This document shows, piece after piece, positions 7,319-13,307 of a stretch of 13,307 nt of DNA. The stretch's first letter is position 1, and each line of letters starts with the position of its first letter. The notes beneath the pieces are model-generated. The model was given only the letters and a program-made list of their open reading frames with translations, was not told the origin of the DNA and did no database searches. The DNA comes from Clostridiales bacterium (GTDB lineage Bacteria; Bacillota; Clostridia; Oscillospirales; CAG-382), in assembly GCA_003343885.1 (NCBI GenBank), contig QAKH01000112.1, forward strand, positions 1 to 13,307, given 5' to 3'. Both the position numbers and the translations under genes were made by a program.

Positions 7319-7323
7319 ACCTC
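7319..7323 (-). promoter_or_regulatory. Ribosome binding site supporting a TTG start
   Basis: GAGGT on the minus strand, ten bases before the TTG at 7308-7306 of the family 4 glycosyltransferase and immediately after the TAA of the epimerase gene. It supports the non-standard start codon, since no in-frame ATG occurs before residue 28. Confidence 0.6.
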
Positions 7324-7325
7324 GC

Positions 7326-8300
7326 TTATAGATTATTTTTATACCACTCGATTGCTTCTTTTAATCCTTTTTCAAAGTCGTATTCTGGATTGTAACCAAG
7401 CAGTCTCCTCGCCTTGGATATATCGGCGTTAGAGTGCTTGATGTCTCCTTTGCGATTTGGACCGAAACACGGCTCAATATTTTTGTCAAGAGCTTTTGTT
7501 AGCGCATGATAGATATCAATTAAAGACTCTCTTCCGCCGTATGCTATATTGAAAACTTCGCCGGCTGCTTCGCCAGACGCAAGACATGCCTTAAGGTTGG
7601 CCTCAATAACATTTTCCACATATGTAAAGTCGCGGCTCTGTTTTCCGTCGCCGTTAATTGTCGGCCTTTCTCCGTTGAGAAGCTGGCTGATAAATTTGGG
7701 GATCACAGCAGCGTAAGCACCGTGTGGATCCTGTCGCTTTCCAAACACATTAAAGTACCGCAAACCATAGGTCTCCAGCCCATAATGCAGCGTATACTGC
7801 TTTGCGAATTCTTCGTTACATCGCTTTGTCAATGCATAAGGGGACAAAAGATTACCTTCCCGGCCTTCTGTTTTCGGAAGATTTGGTTCATTACCGTATA
7901 CGGAAGAGGATGAGGCGTAAACAAACTTTTTAACACCGTTTTGCCTTGCTGCTTCCAGCATATTCACAGTACCCTGAATGTTATTATAACAATATGCCAG
8001 CGGCATTTCGATTGATCTGGGGACGCTTCCCCAGGCTGCTTCATTCAGTACATAATCTACATCTTTACAGGCTTTTAGGCAGGTATCTAAATCTTTAATA
8101 TCCCCGAGAATAAATTCGTAATCAGGGTTGCCGGCAAACAAATCAACGTTAGCCTGTTTGCCGGTGGACAGATCATCTAGGCAACGGACTTTATAGCCAA
8201 GATTTAAAATAGCCTCGCATAGATTGGACCCGATAAAACCGGCTCCTCCTGTTACTAAAAACAATGATTTTTTCGGAAAGACGAGTTTTTTATATCCCAT
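7326..8300 (-). CDS. UDP-N-acetylhexosamine 4-epimerase, TviC/WbpP type (extended SDR)
   Basis: A 324-residue extended SDR enzyme that would interconvert C4 epimers of UDP-GlcNAc/UDP-GalNAc or the matching uronic acids. Motifs, numbered from the chosen start: TGGAGFIG (17-24) for NAD, LDDLSTG (41-47), GSVPRS (91-96), SSSS (130-133), Y155-x3-K159 as catalytic pair, and RYFNVFGKRQDPHGAY (181-196). GSVPRS and the RRQDP-type stretch are characteristic of WbpP/TviC, which prefer N-acetylated substrates, unlike housekeeping GalE. It directly follows the 6-dehydrogenase, as tviB-tviC and wbpO-wbpP pairs do, so I infer joint synthesis of UDP-GalNAcA (or UDP-GlcNAcA plus epimer). Three in-frame ATGs compete: 8315, 8306 (ATGA overlap with the dehydrogenase stop) and 8300. 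I chose 8300 because GGAG at 8313-8310 is nine bases away; it is only three bases from 8306. Confidence 0.9.
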   Translation of the reverse strand: MGYKKLVFPKKSLFLVTGGAGFIGSNLCEAILNLGYKVRCLDDLSTGKQANVDLFAGNPDYEFILGDIKDLDTCLKACKDVDYVLNEAAWGSVPRSIEMPLAYCYNNIQGTVNMLEAARQNGVKKFVYASSSSVYGNEPNLPKTEGREGNLLSPYALTKRCNEEFAKQYTLHYGLETYGLRYFNVFGKRQDPHGAYAAVIPKFISQLLNGERPTINGDGKQSRDFTYVENVIEANLKACLASGEAAGEVFNIAYGGRESLIDIYHALTKALDKNIEPCFGPNRKGDIKHSNADISKARRLLGYNPEYDFEKGLKEAIEWYKNNL

Positions 8301-8302
8301 AA

Positions 8303-9622
8303 TCATAATCTCCAATATTTGTATCCCAGTTTATAAAATTCTGTTTTGTTTAAAATACCCTTGACATCAATAACAACTCTTTTGTCGATCGGCTCGCGTT
8401 TAAACATTTTTGCAACATCGTTATCTGTCAGCGACTTGAATTCTCTGTGCGCAACAGCAATAATCAGACAGTCCAGATTTTTAAATTCAGAAATCGGAAC
8501 GAGCTCAACCCCATAAAATTTTCGGACGTCGCCGGCATCTGCAACAGGATCACAAACAATTGGTTTGATTCCGTACTCTGCGAGCTCTTTTAAAATGTCA
8601 TTTACTTTGCTGTTGCGGGCATCAGGGCAATCCTCTTTAAAAGTAATGCCAAGACAGCCGACATTTGCATTTTTTATTGATATATCTGCTGCAATCAGCA
8701 ACTTAACTGCCTGCTCTGCGATATATTTGCCCATGTCATCATTAATGCGGCGTCCAGATAAAATGATTTGGCTGTGATAACCGAACTGCTCAGCACGGTA
8801 GGTTAAATAGTACGGATCAATTCCGATACAATGGCCGCCGACGAGACCGGGGCGAAAGGGCAGGAAATTCCATTTAGTACTTGCTGCTTCAAGAACATCA
8901 AGAGTATCAATACCCATTTTATTAAAAATAATGGATAATTCATTCATAAATGCGATGTTTATATCGCGCTGACTGTTTTCAATTACTTTTGCTGCTTCAG
9001 CGACCTGAATTGAAGGTGCTTTATGTATGCCTGCTGCAACCACGATACTATACACATTGGCAATTTCTTCTAGAGCTTCCGCGTCTGTCCCCGAGACAAT
9101 TTTTTTTATAGTGGTTAGCTTGTGAATTTTGTCGCCGGGATTGATTCTTTCGGGCGAATAGCCAACCTTAAAGTCTTTACCGCAGTGCATTCCGGATACT
9201 TTTTCAAGAATCGGAATGCAGATATCTTCAGTAACACCAGGATAAACTGTGGACTCGTAAACAATGATGGCGTCCCTTGTCAGATTTCTGGCGACAATTT
9301 CAGTGGAATTAACGACAAAAGACAAATCTGGAGTGGTATCATCCCGGACGGGGGTTGGTACAGCAATAATTATAAACTTTGCTTCCTGAAGTCTTTCTTC
9401 ATCAGAGGTCCAGTCGACGGAGCAGGTTTTAATTGTTTTGTCCCCGACTTCATGCGTGGGATCGATTCCGCTTTTGTAATCTTCAATTTTTTTCTTATTC
9501 ACATCAAACCCGATTACACGAATGTGCTTTGAGAATTCAACGGCAATTGGCATACCGACATATCCAAGTCCCACAATTGCAAGCTTTTCTTCTTTGCTAA
9601 TAAGTTTTTCGTAAAGTTTCAT
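8303..9622 (-). CDS. UDP-N-acetylhexosamine 6-dehydrogenase, TviB/WbpO type
   Basis: A 439-residue NAD-dependent nucleotide-sugar dehydrogenase that oxidises C6 of a UDP-sugar to a uronic acid in two steps. The N-terminal Rossmann domain has IVGLGYVGMP (16-25) and AVPTPV (87-92); the middle has YESTVYPG (122-129), GYSPERINPGD (154-164) and the helix with K212 and N216 in AAKVIENSQRD; the catalytic cysteine is C265 in GGHCIGIDPYYL (262-273); the C-terminal UDP-binding domain has GITFKEDCPDARNSK (325-339). The GYSPERINPGD and GIDPYYL forms match the UDP-HexNAc dehydrogenases (TviB, WbpO, CapL) better than UDP-glucose dehydrogenase, so GlcNAcA or GalNAcA is the likely product. All catalytic motifs are intact. 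AGGAG lies eight bases before ATG at 9622. The 4-epimerase start follows the stop by two bases. Confidence 0.92.
   Translation of the reverse strand: MKLYEKLISKEEKLAIVGLGYVGMPIAVEFSKHIRVIGFDVNKKKIEDYKSGIDPTHEVGDKTIKTCSVDWTSDEERLQEAKFIIIAVPTPVRDDTTPDLSFVVNSTEIVARNLTRDAIIVYESTVYPGVTEDICIPILEKVSGMHCGKDFKVGYSPERINPGDKIHKLTTIKKIVSGTDAEALEEIANVYSIVVAAGIHKAPSIQVAEAAKVIENSQRDINIAFMNELSIIFNKMGIDTLDVLEAASTKWNFLPFRPGLVGGHCIGIDPYYLTYRAEQFGYHSQIILSGRRINDDMGKYIAEQAVKLLIAADISIKNANVGCLGITFKEDCPDARNSKVNDILKELAEYGIKPIVCDPVADAGDVRKFYGVELVPISEFKNLDCLIIAVAHREFKSLTDNDVAKMFKREPIDKRVVIDVKGILNKTEFYKLGYKYWRL
8310..8313 (-). promoter_or_regulatory. Ribosome binding site choosing among three epimerase ATGs
   Basis: GGAG on the minus strand within the last codons of the dehydrogenase. 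Spacing is nine bases to ATG at 8300 and three to ATG at 8306; ATG at 8315 overlaps the site. The first spacing is the more usual one. Confidence 0.55.
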
Positions 9623-9659
9623 ATCATTTACTCCTGAATTTTTAATAATAATTCGCTAT

Positions 9660-10493
9660 TTAATGCAAATTTTTCTGATTGCCAAACATTTTCAGATACA
9701 GCTTTTGATACAGTTTATTTGGAATCAATAAACTTACCTTATACTTAAACCAAAGTGAAATATAATCTATTTGAGAAATATAGCCCATTTTCTTTTGGCT
9801 TTTCTTGATATTAAGAATCGAGTCAATATTTGTTTTGTCTTTCTTTCTGCTGACTAATCCGTTGCCTTTGCGTACTTTTACAAGTATTTTATCAATATTC
9901 ATCGCTTTACATCCGGAAAAAAGCATTCTTCCAAACAAATCGGCATCCTGGGCGCGTCTATAATCGCCATATCCTCCTAATTTTTGCAGGGTTGATTTGC
10001 GGTACATTACAGTAACATGAGAAAAAGCCGCATGTCTCTTCCCTCTCTTATATATTTCTTTGAGGGTACATGCCGCATGATTTATTGAGACAATTGTTTG
10101 CGGATCGTTAATAAACGCACAGGTTGACGTTCCAACAATATCAAGTTCGGGATTATCCTCAAAGGCTTTCAGCTGAAGACAGCATCTTTCCTTTTCAGAA
10201 ATATCGTCTGCGTCCATTCTTGCCAGGAGCTCATTTCTTGCATGCGCAATTCCCTCATTCAGTGCTTTGCCAAGTCCCAAATTGACCTGATTTCGAATAA
10301 TTGTAAAAATCTGAGGAAACCTGTCGCTGTATTTCTTTATAACAGAATAAAGCCCTTCTGTAAGCGGTCCGTCTTCCACAATAACAATTTCGTCCGGCGG
10401 CACAGTCTGATTCAGCATACTGTCTATGCTTTCAGCAAGAAACGCTGGATTGTCTTTGAAATATACGCACATTAAAAAACTATATTTTTGCAT
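9660..10493 (-). CDS. Glycosyltransferase family 2
   Basis: A 277-residue cytoplasmic inverting GT-A glycosyltransferase. It starts with the usual beta strand FLMCVYFKDN (6-15), then SMLNQTVPPDEIVIVEDG (25-42), RNQVNLGLGKALNEGI (67-82), the metal-binding motif ARMDADD (91-97) and the late acidic motif RRAQDADLF (179-187), whose D183 is the likely catalytic base. The order and wording resemble the AmsE/WbbD-type group of exopolysaccharide and O-antigen glycosyltransferases, but donor and linkage are not readable from sequence. A basic, mildly hydrophobic tail (about 245-277) may touch the membrane. I chose ATG at 10493: a longer reading to 10616 would overlap the acyltransferase by 103 bases and add an Arg-rich, unfold-like N-terminus that precedes the family's first strand. 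The Shine-Dalgarno is weak (GGCTGG, about nine bases away), so translation may depend on the upstream gene, whose stop is 20 bases before. Confidence 0.88.
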   Translation of the reverse strand: MQKYSFLMCVYFKDNPAFLAESIDSMLNQTVPPDEIVIVEDGPLTEGLYSVIKKYSDRFPQIFTIIRNQVNLGLGKALNEGIAHARNELLARMDADDISEKERCCLQLKAFEDNPELDIVGTSTCAFINDPQTIVSINHAACTLKEIYKRGKRHAAFSHVTVMYRKSTLQKLGGYGDYRRAQDADLFGRMLFSGCKAMNIDKILVKVRKGNGLVSRKKDKTNIDSILNIKKSQKKMGYISQIDYISLWFKYKVSLLIPNKLYQKLYLKMFGNQKNLH

Positions 10494-10513
10494 ATAATTC
10501 GTCCAGCCATTAA

Positions 10514-11041
10514 CTATTCTTTTCTGGTGCTGATTTTTTTTGCCGGAATTCCACCGTAAATTGCATATGCTTCTTCCAGCGGTTTGCTTACGACGGCGCC
10601 TGCCGCGATAACGCATCCGTCAGGAATTTTAACGCCTTTTAGAATTATAGTATTTGCGCCGAGCCAGCAATCATTTCCAATAACAATATCTGCTTCCGAG
10701 CTCTCCTGAAAGGTCATCGGTTTTTCCCTGGAAAGTCCATGATTCGTATTAAAAATTTTCACTCCAGGGCCCATTAAAAGGTTGTCCCCCAGCGTTATAT
10801 GTGCATTTTCCCCGCACCAGACGCAGCAGTTGTAATTGATATGTGAATTTTCCCCAACCGTAATATTCTGCGCGTTACGAATGGATGCAGTGGAATGAAC
10901 GCGAAGCTTTGCACCGTGCTTCATTCTATATCTCCAGGTAACATGTTCATGCAAATAATAACCCAAAGATGAACCAATTGCTTTTATAAAGCTCAAAGAA
11001 AACAGACTTCTTAAAGCTTCTTTTTTATATTTATTTTTCAT
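10514..11041 (-). CDS. O-acyltransferase, left-handed beta-helix (hexapeptide) type
   Basis: A 175-residue acyltransferase of the WcaF/NodL/maltose acetyltransferase-like group. After a basic N-terminal region (1-45, including SFIKAIGSSLGYYL) come hexapeptide turns from about 48 to 155: ITVGEN, ITLGDN, IVIGND, ANTIILKGV, CVIAAGAVV. The catalytic histidine is H101 in NTNHG (98-102), and GNDCWLGANTI (122-132) is the acyl-CoA-binding turn of the family. It ends in IYGGIPAKKI (161-170), the usual end of such enzymes. Members normally use acetyl-CoA and act as trimers in the cytoplasm on a sugar or lipid-linked intermediate. Its Shine-Dalgarno (AAAGGATG) overlaps the TAA of the carboxyltransferase gene 16 bases upstream, so translation of the two is probably coupled. 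That neighbour raises the possibility of a carboxylated acyl donor, which the sequence itself does not prove. Confidence 0.9.
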   Translation of the reverse strand: MKNKYKKEALRSLFSLSFIKAIGSSLGYYLHEHVTWRYRMKHGAKLRVHSTASIRNAQNITVGENSHINYNCCVWCGENAHITLGDNLLMGPGVKIFNTNHGLSREKPMTFQESSEADIVIGNDCWLGANTIILKGVKIPDGCVIAAGAVVSKPLEEAYAIYGGIPAKKISTRKE

Positions 11042-11057
11042 ATTCGTTCACATCCTT

Positions 11058-12596
11058 TTAAAGTGGTATATTTCCGTGCTTTTTCCAAATGTTGCCTTGC
11101 TTTTTTTCTTTCAATGCAGTAAAGGCCATACAGATTTTTTTTCTGGTTTCATTTACCTCAATTACCTCGTCAATATATCCGGCAGCAGCCGCGAGAAAAG
11201 GATTGAGGTATTTTGCGCTGTATTCGTCAGTAAACTTTTTTCTCATTTCCTCCGGATTATCACATTCTTTCAATTGCTTTTTATAAATGATATCTACGGC
11301 GCCTTCCGCGCCCATAACGGCAATCTGAGCTATTGGCCATGCAAAAACAATATCCGCGCCTATATTTCTGCTGTTCATTGCAATATACGCGCCGCCAAAT
11401 GCTTTTCTCATAATTAAACAAACTTTGGGAACTGTCGCCTCTGAAAATGCAAACAACAGCTTTGCCCCGTGCCGGATGATTCCATTGTGCTCCTGTGATA
11501 TTCCCGGCAGATATCCGGGAACGTCAACCAGTGATAAAAGAGGGATATTAAAACAGTCGCAAAATCTCACAAACCTCGCAGCTTTATCTGAGGCGTCTGC
11601 GTCAAGAGCACCTGCTGTATATTGAGGCTGATTGGCAACAATTCCGATCGCTTCTCCATCAAGAAAAGCCAGGCCGATTACTAGATTTTTTGCAAATGAT
11701 TTTTGAATCTCAAAGAATGTATTTCTATCAATAAAGGTATTAATAACATCCTTTACATCATATGGTCTGCTCATATTGTCTGGGACGATATGTTCGATTT
11801 CACAGGATTTATCAACTGCTTTTCCGAATATGGATTCTGTTTTTTGAAGGTTGTTCTGTGGTAAATATTTTAGAAGCCTTTTTACCCCGTCAAGACACGC
11901 AAAATCATTTTCATAAACAAAATGCGCCACACCTGATTCGCATTCATGAATTTTTGCACCGCCTAGCTCTTCTACAGAAGTCGTTTCTCCTGTCACAGTC
12001 TTGATAACATCTGGTCCTGTAATAAACATTTGACTTGTATTTTTAACCATAAAAATAAAATCTGTAATTGCCGGAGAATAGCAGGCGCCTCCGGCACATG
12101 GCCCCATGATCACTGATATTTGCGGAATCACGCCGGAAGCTGCGGTGTTACGGTAAAAGATTCCGGAATATCCGGCAAGAGAAGCAATCCCTTCTTCGAT
12201 GCGAGCCCCACCGCTGTCATTGATTGAAATAAAAGGACACATGGAGTTGATAGCCATGTCCATTATTCTGCATATTTTCTCGGCATGTGCCGCGCCGAGC
12301 GTTCCTCCATTTACAGTAAAGTCTTGCGAGGCGGCATACACGATCCTGCCATTTATACTGCCATAACCAGTGATTACACCATCCCCTGTGGTACTTTTCG
12401 ACAATTCATTAAGAGCTTTTGGTTCTCTTATTGTGCCCACTTCATAAAATGAATTTTTATCGAATAGATAGTCGATTCTTTCTCTTGCTGTGAGCTTGCC
12501 CTGGCTGTGCTGCTTTTCTGTTTTGTGTATGCCGCCGCCTTTAAATGCCGCATCTATTTTTTTTCTGAGTTCTTCAGTATATTTTTTGTCCCACAT
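11058..12596 (-). CDS. Acyl-CoA carboxylase carboxyltransferase subunit (PccB/MmdA family)
   Basis: A 512-residue cytoplasmic carboxyltransferase of full family length. The enzyme moves CO2 between biotin on a carrier protein and an acyl-CoA. The N-terminal half has GKLTARERIDYLFD (33-46), AASQDFTVNGGTLG (88-101), NDSGGARIEEG (126-136) and the oxyanion-hole stretch GPCAGGACYSPA (165-176). The C-terminal half has DVPGYLPG (358-365), RKAFGGAYIAM (397-407) and IGADIVFAWP (412-421). D415 appears to align with Asp422 of Streptomyces coelicolor PccB, a residue linked to propionyl-CoA preference; this is from memory, not an alignment. No biotin carboxylase and no biotin-carrier domain is fused to it or present in the window. 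It sits between the priming transferase (45-base gap) and the acyltransferase (16-base gap). Reaction direction (carboxylase or decarboxylase) is open. ATG at 12596 has a modest GGGA site. A carboxyltransferase is unexpected in a capsule operon. Confidence 0.93.
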   Translation of the reverse strand: MWDKKYTEELRKKIDAAFKGGGIHKTEKQHSQGKLTARERIDYLFDKNSFYEVGTIREPKALNELSKSTTGDGVITGYGSINGRIVYAASQDFTVNGGTLGAAHAEKICRIMDMAINSMCPFISINDSGGARIEEGIASLAGYSGIFYRNTAASGVIPQISVIMGPCAGGACYSPAITDFIFMVKNTSQMFITGPDVIKTVTGETTSVEELGGAKIHECESGVAHFVYENDFACLDGVKRLLKYLPQNNLQKTESIFGKAVDKSCEIEHIVPDNMSRPYDVKDVINTFIDRNTFFEIQKSFAKNLVIGLAFLDGEAIGIVANQPQYTAGALDADASDKAARFVRFCDCFNIPLLSLVDVPGYLPGISQEHNGIIRHGAKLLFAFSEATVPKVCLIMRKAFGGAYIAMNSRNIGADIVFAWPIAQIAVMGAEGAVDIIYKKQLKECDNPEEMRKKFTDEYSAKYLNPFLAAAAGYIDEVIEVNETRKKICMAFTALKEKKQGNIWKKHGNIPL

Positions 12597-12641
12597 AGCT
12601 TTCCCGCATTTTTTTAAAATTGATATGTAATAGAGTTTGTC

Positions 12642-13307
12642 TTAATCGTTAATAAGGATTTGTTCTGTCTCAGGAGAACACGTTTCGTTGCTGCTTACAA
12701 ATTCTGTGAGTGCTTTGTATATTTTTGGTGTTTTCTTATGAAAGAGCTCCGCTGTAATGCAAATTATTGTCCACCAAATCATTTTGATATCCAGCCTGGC
12801 GTTTCTGTTTTTTACATACCAGACGTCAAGTTCCAATCTTGTGGGAAGAACTTTTATGCGATATTCTTCCTCGGCTTCGATCATATCGCCGTATATATAA
12901 TCATATAGTGCCGAAGGACCTGTTAATCCAGGAGTTGCGGAAGCCGCCGCCGCGTTTTTTCCCGTCCGCACTATTTGCACTTGATCCACCGAGGCAGGTC
13001 TTGGGCCTACCAGACTCATATCCCCGCGTAAAATATTAAGAAGCTGGGGCAGCTCATCCATTTTGGTAGCTCTGAGAAAACTGCCGAATGGAAATATGCG
13101 ATCAGTATCTGCTTTGAAGTAGTTTTCATTTGTGCCCTTAGCCAGACGCATTGACCGAAATTTAAACATTCTGAATTCTTTATTATTTTTACCAACCCTG
13201 TGAGCCAGATAAAAATATGGCCCGGGATCAGAACATTTAATACCGATCATCGCAATCAGCCATAAAGGAACGGTGATAATAATTCCAATAAGAGAACAAG
13301 TGATATC
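12642..13307 (-). CDS. Priming undecaprenyl-phosphate sugar-phosphate transferase (PglC/CpsE/WcaJ family), 5' end missing
   Basis: The frame is open to the window edge; 221 residues plus stop are visible, so an ATG at 13250 is not the true start. The first visible residues, DITCSLIGIIITVPLWLIAM, are the re-entrant membrane helix of the family, followed by the basic RVGKNNKEFRMFKFRSMR block, DELPQLLNILRGDMSLVGPRP (split across the catalytic core) with its Asp-Glu pair, and PGLTGPSALYDY. The enzyme transfers a sugar phosphate from a UDP-sugar to undecaprenyl phosphate on the cytoplasmic face and so starts the repeat unit. Whether it is the short monotopic PglC type or a long CpsE/WcaJ type with extra membrane helices cannot be seen. 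After the usual end near LDIKMIWWTI there is a hydrophilic tail of about 35 residues, longer than I expect for the family. It is the most upstream gene here, 45 bases before the carboxyltransferase. Confidence 0.93.
   Translation of the reverse strand, partial: DITCSLIGIIITVPLWLIAMIGIKCSDPGPYFYLAHRVGKNNKEFRMFKFRSMRLAKGTNENYFKADTDRIFPFGSFLRATKMDELPQLLNILRGDMSLVGPRPASVDQVQIVRTGKNAAAASATPGLTGPSALYDYIYGDMIEAEEEYRIKVLPTRLELDVWYVKNRNARLDIKMIWWTIICITAELFHKKTPKIYKALTEFVSSNETCSPETEQILIND

Noticed and set aside
9122..9532. Plus-strand open frame of 136 codons
   Set aside because: It lies wholly inside the 6-dehydrogenase gene, which has intact family motifs, and its translation shows no family motif. 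It is an antisense shadow.
10494..10616. Longer N-terminus for the family 2 glycosyltransferase
   Set aside because: It would overlap the acyltransferase by 103 bases and adds an Arg-rich stretch that is a frame-shifted reading of the acyltransferase C-terminus. ATG at 10493 begins just before the family's first strand.
11076..11417. Plus-strand open frame of 113 codons
   Set aside because: Antisense to the conserved C-terminal domain of the carboxyltransferase; Phe- and Asn-rich translation without recognisable domain.

Overview
The window is one long, single-direction (all minus strand) polysaccharide biosynthesis locus of the Wzx/Wzy type. It reads from about position 13307 down to position 1 and is cut at both ends. 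AT-rich sequence, strong AGGAG-type ribosome binding sites, tight or overlapping gene junctions and a CpsE/PglC-like priming transferase at the upstream end point to a low-GC Gram-positive bacterium, most likely a member of the Clostridia. This is inferred from style; no taxonomic marker gene is present.

Layout in transcription order: (1) 13307-12642, priming undecaprenyl-phosphate sugar-phosphate transferase, 5' end outside the window; (2) 12596-11058, a biotin-dependent acyl-CoA carboxylase carboxyltransferase subunit (PccB/MmdA family), which is the odd member of the locus; (3) 11041-10514, left-handed beta-helix O-acyltransferase; (4) 10493-9660, family 2 glycosyltransferase; (5) 9622-8303, UDP-HexNAc 6-dehydrogenase (TviB/WbpO type); (6) 8300-7326, UDP-HexNAc 4-epimerase (TviC/WbpP type); (7) 7308-6202, family 4 glycosyltransferase with a TTG start; (8) a 181-base gap with two inverted repeats and a possible weak promoter; (9) 6020-4599, Wzx flippase; (10) 4589-3366, Wzy-like polymerase; (11) 3379-2366, GT-A glycosyltransferase of the HlpA-like type; (12) 2254-1208, CapE/WbjB-type UDP-GlcNAc 4,6-dehydratase/5-epimerase; (13) 1215-46, CapG/WbjD-type 2-epimerase; (14) a probable further gene starting with GTG at 49 and leaving the window.

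How the parts fit: the priming enzyme puts the first sugar phosphate on undecaprenyl phosphate, three glycosyltransferases extend it (so at least a tetrasaccharide if each adds one sugar), Wzx flips the lipid-linked unit and Wzy polymerises it outside. Two precursor modules are encoded. TviB+TviC types would make a UDP-HexNAc uronic acid (UDP-GlcNAcA/UDP-GalNAcA). CapE+CapG types are two of the three enzymes for UDP-N-acetyl-L-fucosamine; the third, the CapF reductase/3-epimerase, is not in the window. The acyltransferase implies an O-acyl decoration, and the acyl-CoA carboxyltransferase directly upstream of it raises the untested idea of a carboxylated acyl group such as malonyl or methylmalonyl.

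Most of the window is ordinary for a capsule/exopolysaccharide locus. The parts most worth a second look are the carboxyltransferase inside the operon, the incomplete FucNAc module, and the structured 6021-6201 leader. There is no RNA gene, CRISPR array, insertion sequence or convincing intrinsic terminator that I can support.
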